A DNA stretch of 64,000 nt from NCBI GenBank assembly GCA_937873455.1, contig CALMYG010000022.1, forward strand, positions 62,001 to 126,000, read 5' to 3'. The notes below the pieces were generated by a model that did no database searches, was not told the origin of the DNA, and worked only from the letters and a program-made list of their open reading frames with translations. The DNA is from an uncultured Verrucomicrobiota bacterium. Lineage in GTDB: Bacteria > Verrucomicrobiota > Kiritimatiellia > CAIVKH01. Numbering within the stretch: position 1 is the stretch's first letter; every line of letters starts with the position of its first letter. The position numbers and the translations under genes are program-made. This document shows, one piece after another, positions 32,736 through 41,400 of this stretch.

Positions 32736-33075
32736 ACCCGCCGGAAAAGTCCTCTTTGCGGTCTTCCTCGGTTTTTCCCAGCACGCCTTTTTCCACCATG
32801 ATGAATACCACATCTCCAAAATCCTCGCACCGGTGAATGCCCCAACGATTCAGCACGGTTTTGGCCATTGGACCGTATTCCTGAAGGGCGTACTTGCGAA
32901 CGCCTTCCAGCAGTTCGCTCCCTGAAACATGCCGCCCCGGTCCTTCCAAGGGTTTCTCAAACAATTTAATCGTAAAATCCAGCGCCTCGCGCATGAAGAA
33001 GTAAACATGACTGTTATAGCGTGGAACTTCCCGGGAAATCTGTTCCACCATCTCCTGAAAGCTGATTTTCTTCAT
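32647..33075 (-). CDS. Minf_1886-family protein
   Basis: A 142-residue cytosolic protein of the Minf_1886 family, small conserved proteins of the PVC superphylum. Family strings: SFQEMVEQISREVPRYNSHV, FFMREALDFTIKLFEK, GRHVSGSELLEGVRKYALQE, FGDVVFIMVEKGVLGKTEED and the closing GGYDFDTAFLQPFRP. The last ~18 residues after PFRP are a low-complexity tail that coincides with the overlap into the M16 reading frame. The start at 33075 (MKKISF) has no ribosome site, but a strong promoter puts the transcript start one base before it. Function is unknown. Its conservation upstream of an M16 peptidase would be worth testing. Confidence 0.88.
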   Translation of the reverse strand: MKKISFQEMVEQISREVPRYNSHVYFFMREALDFTIKLFEKPLEGPGRHVSGSELLEGVRKYALQEYGPMAKTVLNRWGIHRCEDFGDVVFIMVEKGVLGKTEEDRKEDFSGGYDFDTAFLQPFRPSRRRADVEAPALSAVP

Positions 33076-33082
33076 GGGCAAG

Positions 33083-33112
33083 ACTATACGCCATTTGGCC
33101 CACGCCGGTCAA
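33083..33112 (-). promoter_or_regulatory. Predicted strong promoter of Minf_1886 / M16 operon
   Basis: Minus strand TTGACC (33107-33112), an 18-base spacer, TATAGT (33083-33088). Each hexamer matches the sigma70 consensus at five of six bases. The predicted start at about 33076 is one base before the ATG of an SD-less gene, so the message is probably leaderless. Confidence 0.55.
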
Positions 33113-33179
33113 TGGGCTGAATGCAAACTTTACATTCAGACCGGTCAGGCCTCCGGTTTGTTCGATTTTTTCGCAGTGG

Positions 33180-33347
33180 CTATCGCACGGCGGCGGGCCG
33201 GTTGGCCGGCGAACGCGGGTTTTCGTCCGCGTCGGCGCGCCGACAGTACGTCGCGGTTAAGCCGATGAGGACGATCAAGAGGATGCCGCCGATCAGAAGG
33301 CGCTCCTCGCCGGTTAACAGAACGTGTCGTTGCCACCAGGATTTCAT
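33180..33347 (-). CDS. Single-span micro-protein coupled to a sodium symporter
   Basis: A 55-residue protein, MKSWWQRHVLLTGEERLLIG then the hydrophobic span GGILLIVLIGLTATYC and a polar basic tail. Its ATG overlaps the symporter stop by four bases (ATGA), so it is translationally coupled. The N-terminal LTGEERLL plus one TM helix resembles the start of PVC ComEA-like proteins, but no helix-hairpin-helix part follows. It could be an accessory subunit of the transporter or a truncated ComEA-like remnant. No function can be assigned. Confidence 0.6.
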   Translation of the reverse strand: MKSWWQRHVLLTGEERLLIGGILLIVLIGLTATYCRRADADENPRSPANRPAAVR

Positions 33348-34837
33348 GTCCGTAACACGCCGCGCCAGGTGAAGGTTGAATGCGATCCCCGGACGGGAAG
33401 TACCAGGCTTAGCAGGTAGCCGCAGATAAACGTGAAGAGGGTGGAGGCCGGGAAGAAATAGATTTCGTGCAGCCACCCCAGACGTTTGATGGTCAGGATG
33501 AGCGCGATGGACGTGGCGGCGGCGACACCCCAGCCCAGCGCGTGGGCGCGACGGGTGAGCATGCCCAACAGGAAAAAGGCGAGCACCGGGGCGGAAAATA
33601 ATCCCATGAAGGTGTAAAAGGCGCGGATGATGTCGCCGATATACCGGTAGACCCCGATCGCCACCGCGGTGGCGAGCAGGCCAAGCACGGCGGTCAACAC
33701 GCGGGCCAGACCCACGGAAAAAACCGACTCCGCTTTGCGTCCGGTAAGTGGACCTGCGATGTCGTTGAGGATGACGGTCGTGAGGGAATTGAGGCCGGAA
33801 TCCACGCTGGACATGGCGGCGGCGAACAAGGCGGCAATGATCAGTCCGGATATACCGGCGGGAAGTTGGTGGAGGATAAACCAGGGCAAGACCCGGTCCG
33901 CGGCGATGCCGTCCGGCAACTGGCCCGGGTGTTGTTGGTAATATACAAACAATCCGAGCCCGATCAGCAGCAACAATCCAATGATGAAAAAATCGGTGAC
34001 GGCATTAAAGATCACCGCGCGGGCCACGCCGCGATCGGTTTTGACCGCCAGCAACCGCTGAACGGATACCTGGTCGACGCCGTAATCCTGGATGAGGATA
34101 AAGCCATAGGCCAGCGCCACGGCCAGGGCGGTCATGTGATCCGGCTTCAGGGTCCAGTCAAAGATCATCAGCTTGTCGGCGAGGTGGCCTTCGCGGAGGA
34201 TGCCGACGACGCCGTCGGGTACCAGGCCGCTCAACAAAACCGCCACCCAGATGGCGCCGCCAATCATGATGATGAATTGCGGTACATCGGTCCAGATGAC
34301 CGCGGAAAGTCCGCCAAGCACGCAGTACACGGTGGCGAGCAAGCCGATGATCAGGGCGGCGATCGCCAGCGGGATGCCGGTCGTGACGTGAAGGGCGAGG
34401 GAAGGCGCATAGATTACCGTGCCGATCCAGCTCAATCGCGCGAGCACAAAAAGGCCGGATACCGCGATGCGGGCGCAACGGCCGAACCGCATGGCGATGT
34501 ATTCGTAGGACGTGGTCAGCCCCAATTTACGGTAAAGCGGGAAAATCAGGTAGATCAGCACCGGGGCGATCAGCGGACTCATCAGGCAGACCACCAACAA
34601 GGAAATATTTTGACTGTACGCCCGGCCGGGTAGCCCCATGAAGGTCATGGCGCTGGTGACCGAGGCGTACATGCTCATACCTACAGCCAGCCAGGGCAAC
34701 CGGCGCCCGCCGAGAAAGTAATCCTGAAGGCTTTGTTGGCGGCGCGAGAAGTAGGCGCCGACCGCGATCATCCCGATCAGGTAAAGGGTCAGGATTGCAT
34801 AGTTCAGCGCGCCGAATTGTCCGGGATCCGAGGTCAT
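33344..34837 (-). CDS. Sodium:solute symporter (SSS family)
   Basis: A 497-residue symporter with about 13 spans of the LeuT-like fold. Family strings: YLIGMIAVGAYFSRRQQSLQ, YFLGGRRLPWLAVGMSMYAS (SSS signature region), LGLTTSYEYIAMRFG, YCVLGGLSAVIWTDVPQFII, DYGVDQVSVQRLLAVKTDRG and AALFAAAMSSVDSGLNSLTT, which carries the Na2-site Ser/Asp. It imports an organic solute (sugar, sialic acid or similar) with sodium; the substrate is not readable. It overlaps the EEP gene upstream (34834-34837) and the micro-protein gene downstream by four bases each, so the three are coupled. Confidence 0.92.
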   Translation of the reverse strand: MTSDPGQFGALNYAILTLYLIGMIAVGAYFSRRQQSLQDYFLGGRRLPWLAVGMSMYASVTSAMTFMGLPGRAYSQNISLLVVCLMSPLIAPVLIYLIFPLYRKLGLTTSYEYIAMRFGRCARIAVSGLFVLARLSWIGTVIYAPSLALHVTTGIPLAIAALIIGLLATVYCVLGGLSAVIWTDVPQFIIMIGGAIWVAVLLSGLVPDGVVGILREGHLADKLMIFDWTLKPDHMTALAVALAYGFILIQDYGVDQVSVQRLLAVKTDRGVARAVIFNAVTDFFIIGLLLLIGLGLFVYYQQHPGQLPDGIAADRVLPWFILHQLPAGISGLIIAALFAAAMSSVDSGLNSLTTVILNDIAGPLTGRKAESVFSVGLARVLTAVLGLLATAVAIGVYRYIGDIIRAFYTFMGLFSAPVLAFFLLGMLTRRAHALGWGVAAATSIALILTIKRLGWLHEIYFFPASTLFTFICGYLLSLVLPVRGSHSTFTWRGVLRT

Positions 34838-35829
34838 GGCATCGTCGGCTCCCCGGAAGGACGTTCGGGCGCGGACGACCGGTTGGGGAAAACGATGTCG
34901 GCGATCTGGCGTTTATGGTCGCTGAAGCGCGCTTGTTTGAAAAAGAAGTCGACGACGGTTACATCCGGCGATACCCAGGTTTGGTCGATGGCGAATACGG
35001 GGAGGGGCACCGGCCAGGTATAGGGCCAACCCCTTCCGGCGGCATGGTAGGCGTAGGTGAGTTCCGACCGCAGGGGGACAAGCGCGACCGAGTCGTGCGG
35101 GGTGTTGAAGTCGCCCATGACCACCAGGGGCAAATCGTTGGTGCGCCCGCGCACCCAGCGGGCGAGCGCGCGTATGACCGGAATCCGGTTCAGGTTCGGG
35201 CGCGAGACAATATCCACCGCCGCGAACTCCAGGGGGCCGACATCGGTGTCCACGCGCACATGCCAACCGGCGCCGGCCGGAATGATGATGTTACCGAGGT
35301 AGGTAATCGGAAAATGCGAGGCGAGGGTCATGCCGGCATCGGTGAAGATATGCTCCATGCCGAGCGCGTGGTAGGCGATGTCGGATATCATTTCCAGCCG
35401 GGGCGGTTCGGATATCAGCACGATATCCGGGTTGTCTTCGACCATGTGCCGAACGATGGACTCCACGCCGAGCACGCCCCAGGCGGTGTTCCAGTGCAGG
35501 ATGCGGATGTTGTCCTCGGGCAATACGGCGGGGGCGCGATTCCACCGGTGGTCCACCACCAAGACCTTCACAAAACACGACAACACGGTCAGGAAAACGT
35601 AGAGCTGCAAGAAGCGGAAGCGATCGCGCAGGGTCAGAAACAGCCAGATAAAGCCGAACAGCGCCACCGCCAGGGGAGGAATAAAATACAGCCAGATCAG
35701 GGAAGGGTACTGATCCTTCAGCCACCAGCCCACCCACCAGGCCGTGCATACGGCAAAGCCACCCAGGGCCCAGAGGGCGTCCAGCACGACGCGTAGGCCG
35801 CGCAGGAATGTGGCGAGCGCTTGCTTCAT
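34834..35829 (-). CDS. Membrane-anchored endonuclease/exonuclease/phosphatase-family protein
   Basis: A 331-residue protein with three N-terminal hydrophobic spans (to ~95) and a C-terminal EEP domain. EEP motifs: RILHWNTAWG, IVLISEPPR (catalytic Glu), VVMGDFNTPHDS, IDQTWVSPDVTVVDF and FSDHKRQIADIVFP (final Asp-His). Such membrane EEP proteins are usually phosphodiesterases facing the periplasm, with unknown substrates. The start at 35829 (MKQALATFLRG) is eight bases from the PhoH stop; a longer frame to 35865 overlaps phoH. It overlaps the symporter gene by four bases. Confidence 0.87.
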   Translation of the reverse strand: MKQALATFLRGLRVVLDALWALGGFAVCTAWWVGWWLKDQYPSLIWLYFIPPLAVALFGFIWLFLTLRDRFRFLQLYVFLTVLSCFVKVLVVDHRWNRAPAVLPEDNIRILHWNTAWGVLGVESIVRHMVEDNPDIVLISEPPRLEMISDIAYHALGMEHIFTDAGMTLASHFPITYLGNIIIPAGAGWHVRVDTDVGPLEFAAVDIVSRPNLNRIPVIRALARWVRGRTNDLPLVVMGDFNTPHDSVALVPLRSELTYAYHAAGRGWPYTWPVPLPVFAIDQTWVSPDVTVVDFFFKQARFSDHKRQIADIVFPNRSSAPERPSGEPTMP

Positions 35830-35836
35830 CCGCTCG

Positions 35837-37141
35837 TTATAGAAGATTGGCGGCGAGATCGGCAACCTCGGAACGCACGCCCTTGTTTAAAACGATGTGG
35901 GCGGCGATCGGTTGCGACCGGAATTTTTCCACAATCGAGGACAAGCCGTTGGACATGCTGTCGACATAGGGATTATCGATTTGATAAATATCGCCGGTCA
36001 GGACGATCTTGGTTCCCGGCCCGACCCGGGTCAGCACCGTCTTGGCCTCGAGGGGGGTAAGGTTTTGCGCTTCGTCCACCACGATATACTGGTTCGGGAT
36101 GCTGCGCCCGCGGATATACGTCAAGGGTTCAATCGCCACCCGGTCGGAATCCTCCGACATGATCTTGGCGCTTCCTTTACCGCCGCCTTTACGCCCGTTG
36201 GCGATCAAGTCCATCGCATCAAAAATCGGTTGCATCCAGGGATTCAATTTTTCCTCCACCGTTCCGGGAAGAAAACCGATGTCCTTGCCCATCGGAATGG
36301 TCGGCCGGCAAATCAGCATGCGCCGGTAATTTTTTTGATCCAGGGTTTTGAACATGGCGGCGGCCACGGCGAGCAGCGTTTTCCCGGTTCCCGCCTTGCC
36401 GATGATGGTTAACAGCTTGATATCATCGTTCAGCAACGCATCCATGGCATAGTGCTGTTCCTTGTTCCGGGGATGCACCGGCCGGATTTCATCCGGCGCG
36501 GGGATCAGGGGGACCAGGCGGCCCGAACCGGCATCGTAGCGGGTGAGCAGGGTATGGCTGGTTTCCGCCGCATTCCGCAGCAACACGTATTCGTTCGGCG
36601 AAGGTGTAAACCCCTCGGGTTCGACATATCCTTCCTGGCGAAACCGCTCGAGCACCTCGCCATCGACATCGTGCGCGGAGTGGCCGAGAAAGAGTTCGTC
36701 GATGTTGACCTGTCCGGTTTCGTAATCCTCCGCCTCCAGGCCCAGCGCGTCGGCTTTCAAGCGCAGGTTGATGTCCTTGCTGACCACGATGATCGGCGGG
36801 ACCTTGTCGTCGGTCTCCTTCATCAACATGGAGAGGTGTAGAATCTGGTCGTCCGCCGTGGCGCCCTCGGCATAACGGTGGCGGTCGCCGGGAAACGCGA
36901 TGCGCAAATCGCCGCCGCCGGGAAGCGCCACCCCCTGGGAGAGGTTGCCCCGCCCGCGGATTTCATCCAGCATGCGCGAAACCTGGCGGGCATTGCGGCC
37001 GAGTTCGGTCTGGTCGCGTTTGAACCGGTCGATCTCCTCAATCACTTTCAGCGGGACGACGACTTCGTTATCCTGGAATTGGTAAAGGGCGTTGGGATCG
37101 TGTAATAAAACGTTGGTGTCGAGAATATAGCGTTTTCTCAT
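35837..37141 (-). CDS. PhoH-family ATPase with N-terminal PIN domain (PhoH2/YlaK type)
   Basis: A 434-residue cytosolic protein: N-terminal PIN domain (~1-140: KRYILDTNVLLHDPNALYQF, LKVIEEIDRFKRDQTELGRN, VVSKDINLRLKADALG) and C-terminal PhoH P-loop ATPase (~235-434: Walker A TIIGKAGTGKTLLAVAAAM, RPTIPMGKDIGFLPG, Walker B IVVDEAQNLTPLEAK, KIVLTGDIYQIDNPY). This PIN-PhoH fusion is an ATP-dependent RNA-unwinding ribonuclease in studied mycobacterial homologues. It heads a run of same-strand genes ending at the micro-protein. Start at 37141 (MRKRYILD). Confidence 0.94.
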   Translation of the reverse strand: MRKRYILDTNVLLHDPNALYQFQDNEVVVPLKVIEEIDRFKRDQTELGRNARQVSRMLDEIRGRGNLSQGVALPGGGDLRIAFPGDRHRYAEGATADDQILHLSMLMKETDDKVPPIIVVSKDINLRLKADALGLEAEDYETGQVNIDELFLGHSAHDVDGEVLERFRQEGYVEPEGFTPSPNEYVLLRNAAETSHTLLTRYDAGSGRLVPLIPAPDEIRPVHPRNKEQHYAMDALLNDDIKLLTIIGKAGTGKTLLAVAAAMFKTLDQKNYRRMLICRPTIPMGKDIGFLPGTVEEKLNPWMQPIFDAMDLIANGRKGGGKGSAKIMSEDSDRVAIEPLTYIRGRSIPNQYIVVDEAQNLTPLEAKTVLTRVGPGTKIVLTGDIYQIDNPYVDSMSNGLSSIVEKFRSQPIAAHIVLNKGVRSEVADLAANLL

Positions 37142-37166
37142 GGTGATGATTCGGGGAGGGTGGGGA

Positions 37167-38135
37167 TTACAGCCATCGCTTTTTGCGCAGAAACCAATAG
37201 ATGGAGGCGGAAGAAGCCACGGCGAGAAAGAGTATCCACAAGTAGGGATATTTCCAGTTCAATTCCGGCATGCCGTCGAAATTCATGCCATAGAATCCGG
37301 TAATAATGACCAACGGCAGGCTTAACGTCGCCAGCACGGTCAGGATTTTAATGACCCGGTTGACCTCCATCTGCTGGAGGTTCAAGTGAATCTGCAAAAT
37401 GTTGGTGAGCATTTCGCGGTAGGTATCGGTGCGGTCCCCGATGCGTTTCAGGCGGTCGAGCAGATCCCGGTAGTAGGGGAGCAGGTGCGGCCGCACCAGC
37501 TTGAACTCGCCGCGGGCCAGGCGGGCAATGACTTCCCGCTGGGGGGCGACCAGTTGATGAAACCGTCGGACTTCGCTTTTTAACTGAACAACACGACTCA
37601 GGATATCCTGGTTGGGGTTTTCCAAAACATCCCGCTCCAATTCCGCGATGTCGCTGGCCAGGGACTCAATGGCCGGCTCGTACCGGTCAAACAACACGTC
37701 CAGAATTGAATAGGTTAAGCGATCAGAGGCCTTGGCCACGGAGGATGCATTTTTTTTAATCCGCTCCATGGTCGCCCGGATGCTGGGCAGCGACTGATCG
37801 TGATGCGTGACGAGAAAATTGCGACCGATAAACAGATTCAGCTCCAGCGGAGCGACCGAATGCGCTTCGGTGTAATGCAGCGCATGGACAACCAGAAAAA
37901 GGTATTTTTCATACTCATCAATTTTGGGCTGTTCGCTGACCGCGATGCAATCCTCGATGGCCAGAGGGTGGAAATTAAAAATCTGCTCCAGCACGGATCG
38001 TGCTTCCTCCGGGGTGGGGGAGTCGAGGTCCACCCAAATCTGGGCATCCTCATCGAAGAGCATGGTTTTGACAAAATCCAGTCCCGGATCTTCGCCAACC
38101 AATTTGCCGCCACTAAATACAAACGACTTGATCAT
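37167..38135 (-). CDS. corA: CorA-family Mg2+/Co2+ transporter
   Basis: A 322-residue CorA: a large N-terminal cytosolic funnel (MIKSFVFSGGKLVG… to ~265) and two C-terminal membrane spans with the selectivity motif GMN in ITGFYGMNFDGMPELNWKYP, ending in the basic tail WFLRKKRWL. It works as a homopentamer in the inner membrane. The start at 38135 was chosen over 38228 because a promoter with -10 at 38157-38162 lies between the two. The next gene downstream is phoH, 25 bases away. Confidence 0.95.
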   Translation of the reverse strand: MIKSFVFSGGKLVGEDPGLDFVKTMLFDEDAQIWVDLDSPTPEEARSVLEQIFNFHPLAIEDCIAVSEQPKIDEYEKYLFLVVHALHYTEAHSVAPLELNLFIGRNFLVTHHDQSLPSIRATMERIKKNASSVAKASDRLTYSILDVLFDRYEPAIESLASDIAELERDVLENPNQDILSRVVQLKSEVRRFHQLVAPQREVIARLARGEFKLVRPHLLPYYRDLLDRLKRIGDRTDTYREMLTNILQIHLNLQQMEVNRVIKILTVLATLSLPLVIITGFYGMNFDGMPELNWKYPYLWILFLAVASSASIYWFLRKKRWL

Positions 38136-38156
38136 GGAATTTGCATTACCCCGGCC

Positions 38157-38184
38157 ACTATAGTGGGATCCTTCTAAAACGCAA
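38157..38184 (-). promoter_or_regulatory. Predicted corA promoter with a palindromic -10 region
   Basis: Minus strand TTGCGT (38179-38184), a 16-base spacer and TATAGT (38157-38162). The -10 is embedded in the perfect 12-bp palindrome CCACTATAGTGG (38155-38166). The predicted start at ~38150 gives a 15-base leader. No Mg2+ riboswitch could fit there. Confidence 0.45.
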
Positions 38185-38483
38185 TCCCGATGCCACATCG
38201 CCGCGAAGCCGGTAGACCGGATTATCACCTAGTCAAAAAATGAAGGATTGCCGGAATTCAAGGCGCTCGAGAAGGTGGCGATGAGCGGTTACCCCGCCGA
38301 TTGCCGCGGTAAATAATATTTGTAACCAACTTCCATGCAATGAGATGTGACCTTGTTCAGCCGGTAAAACCTTGTTGAGATTTAGTCTTGAAAGGGGAGT
38401 ACGGTCCATAGTAGTCTGATCCTACGGAGAATCCCACGTGATGGTGGAACTATATCATTTCTCGTTAGGTTGAGGATATTATT
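38185..38483. other. Divergent intergenic region before the giant secreted protein gene
   Basis: About 300 bases between the corA promoter and the giant gene. Apart from TGAGGA eight bases before the 38484 ATG, I see no convincing promoter, hairpin or small gene. Confidence 0.5.
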
Positions 38484-41400
38484 ATGAAGAAGACACCCGG
38501 CCCCCTTCGCACTCCCGCCGTCTTGTGGAAACCACTGCTTATTCCCCTTTTCGCGATGGTTTTGGGACTTCTGCCCCACCTAGGCTCAGCCACGTTGATC
38601 AGCGGACGCGTTTGGAACGACTTGAATGAAGACGGCATCCGGGACCCCGGGGAGCCGCCGATTGAGAGCGTGTTCATTACCTTGTATGACACGTTGACCA
38701 ACTTCGTTGAGGCCACCGCTTCCGAGCCCGATGGTACCTATGCCTTCACGAACCTCTCCGTCGGCAATTACCTGATCGGCTTTATTCCGCCTCCCGGCTT
38801 CACGATCACCCTGCAAAACCAAGGCGGCGATGACAATTTCGACAGCGATATCAGCCAGACCAACAGCCTGACCGATCTCATTGCCTTCAGCGGGACGGCC
38901 ATCACCAATGTCGATGCCGGTTTTTACCAGTGGCGTCCGGGCATCTCCCTCACCAAATTGGCCAGTGACGGCGTTTTCACCGCGCCGGACGGGACCGACC
39001 TCTACGTCACCAACGAAACCATCGTTACCTATACCTATATCGTAACCAACACCGGCAACACGTACCTCTCGTTCGTAAGCCTGGCCGATGATATTCTTTT
39101 CTCCATTGATGATGGGGCGCAAGTCGGACTTGTGGAATGTCCCAATCAAATGGCTCCGGGCGATGTCATCGTATTCACCACCCAGACGGTTATTACCGCC
39201 AGCGTTACCAACAATGCCTTGGTCGAAGCGATTCCCGTCGACTTCAAGACCTGCGAAATTATTCAGGGATTGGATCCGGTATTCGACGAGGACGATGCCG
39301 TGGTTATCGTCGTGACGCCCGGTTATACGCTGGATAAGGTCGTGGTAAGCCCGACCAACCGGGCCGCGGCGGTCGGCGAGACGATTGTTTTCGAAATTAC
39401 CGTCGTCAATACCGGCGATGTCACGTTGGTGACCGTCCCGGTGGTCGATTTGTATGATACGAATTACTTGGCGTACGTCTCCGCCGTTCCGGCATCGGAT
39501 GATAACGTGAACGATGGGGAAATTGACTGGTCGAACATCGGGCCCATCGCCCCCGGCGACAGCAGTTCCATTGTTGCTTCGTTTACGGCGATTGCCAGCA
39601 CCGTGGGCTTCCGTGAAACCAACACCGTGGTAACCACGCCGAGCACCCCGCCGGACTTCCCCCCGGTTCCCCCGCAAACCAATGACGTCCCTTACGATAT
39701 TAGCAACCCGGCCTTCACGATCAATAAGGCCATCCTGGCCCCGACCAATTACCCCATTCTGGTGGGTCAGACCATTGACTTTGCCTTGATCGTCACCAAC
39801 ACCGGCGATATTGCCATTCCCGGGATGGCCCTGGAAGATCGATACGATTCGGCCATTCTTTCCTACATCGGTGCGGTTCCCGCCTCCGTGGATAATGCCA
39901 ATGACGGCGTCATCAATTGGAGCAATGTCGGCCCCATTCCGGTGGGCGCCTCCACCAGCGTCGTCGCCTCCTTCCTGGCCATCGCCAACACCAGTGCCGG
40001 TCAGGAAACCAATGTAGTGGTCGGCACCCCGACCCTTCCGCCCGAGCAGCCGCCGCTGCCGCCTCAAACCAACGAGGTCCCGTATGATATCGTCAATCCC
40101 CCGTTGTTGGAGTTGGATAAGACCTTCCTGAATGCGACCGATCCCGATCTCGGTGGAAACTTCACGGTCAGCTATCGCATCACGGTTCAGAATATCGGCG
40201 GTGCGGCGACGACCTATAACTTAACCGACACCCCGGATCCCGACCCCAACGTGGAAATCCTCGGCGGCGTGGTTACCGGCCACGTGAGTGGAATTCTCGT
40301 CGGTCCTGGTCCCTATTCGATTACGACAAACGAGCTGATCCAGGCCGGCGTCAGTCATGTTTACACGGTTCGTCTGGACGCGGTCTTGAGTCCCGGCGTC
40401 TTAAACGGTGATGTACAGGTGGGACAATGCGTTGCCGGCCAAGTCGGTTTCCTACCCGGTAACGGTTTGTTTAATGCCGCCCTGGTGGTTTACGGCACCA
40501 ATGATGTGCGCATTACCGATGACGATTGCGGTGAAATCCCGCCGTATATCCTCCTGGAGAAAAGTTTTATCGGCGCTACCCCGGCCGACTTGCTGGGTAA
40601 TTTTGCGGTGACCTACGAGGTTACCGTGTTCAATGCCGGCGGGTCGAGCGGGACCTACACCCTGACTGACAACCCGGATCCGGATCCGAATGTCAGCATT
40701 CTCGGGGGAACGGTTTCCGGTCAGACCAACCTCACGTTGTTGGGCGCAGGTCCTTACCTGTTCGCCTCCAACGCCACGATTCTCGCCGGGGCCACTCACA
40801 GCTACACGGTTCGCCTTGATGCGGCCCTGAGCGGCGCGGTATTGAGCGGATCGACCACGGTCAGCCGATGCAGCGGCGGTCCGGACGACAGCGAGGCGGG
40901 TGAGGGGCTTTACAACGAAGCGGTGGTCGTGTTTGGAAACAACAACGTGACCATCACCAACGATGCCTGCGGCGATATTCCGCCCTTCCTGGTGCTGGAT
41001 AAGCAGTTCCTTTCCGCCACCGCAGCGGATTCCAACGGCAATTTCACCGTCTTCTATTCGATTACCGTTCAAAATAGCGGCGGTTCCGCCACGTTCTACG
41101 CGCTAAGCGACGCGCCGGATTTTGACGCGAATGTCACCGTCCTCAGCAACAACGTCAGCGGGCAGCTTGTCGCCGACTTCCCCGGTGGCGGTCCCTATAC
41201 GCTGGCCACCTCCAATACTATCGCCTCCGGCGTGACCCACACCTTTAACCTCGCGATCTATGCCCAGTTGAGTTCAGCGGTCCTGAACGGCGATGCTTCG
41301 GTCACGCTTTGCGATACCACGGACGGCGAATTCATCGCCGGCAACGGATTGTTTAACGAGGCGACGGTGGTTTACGGACCGATCCAAGCCACCCTGCGCG

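Noticed and set aside
38586..40067. Minus-strand frames opposite the giant protein (also 42231-43946)
   Set aside because: Shadows of the Thr/Asn-rich repeat coding; no start signals or domains.
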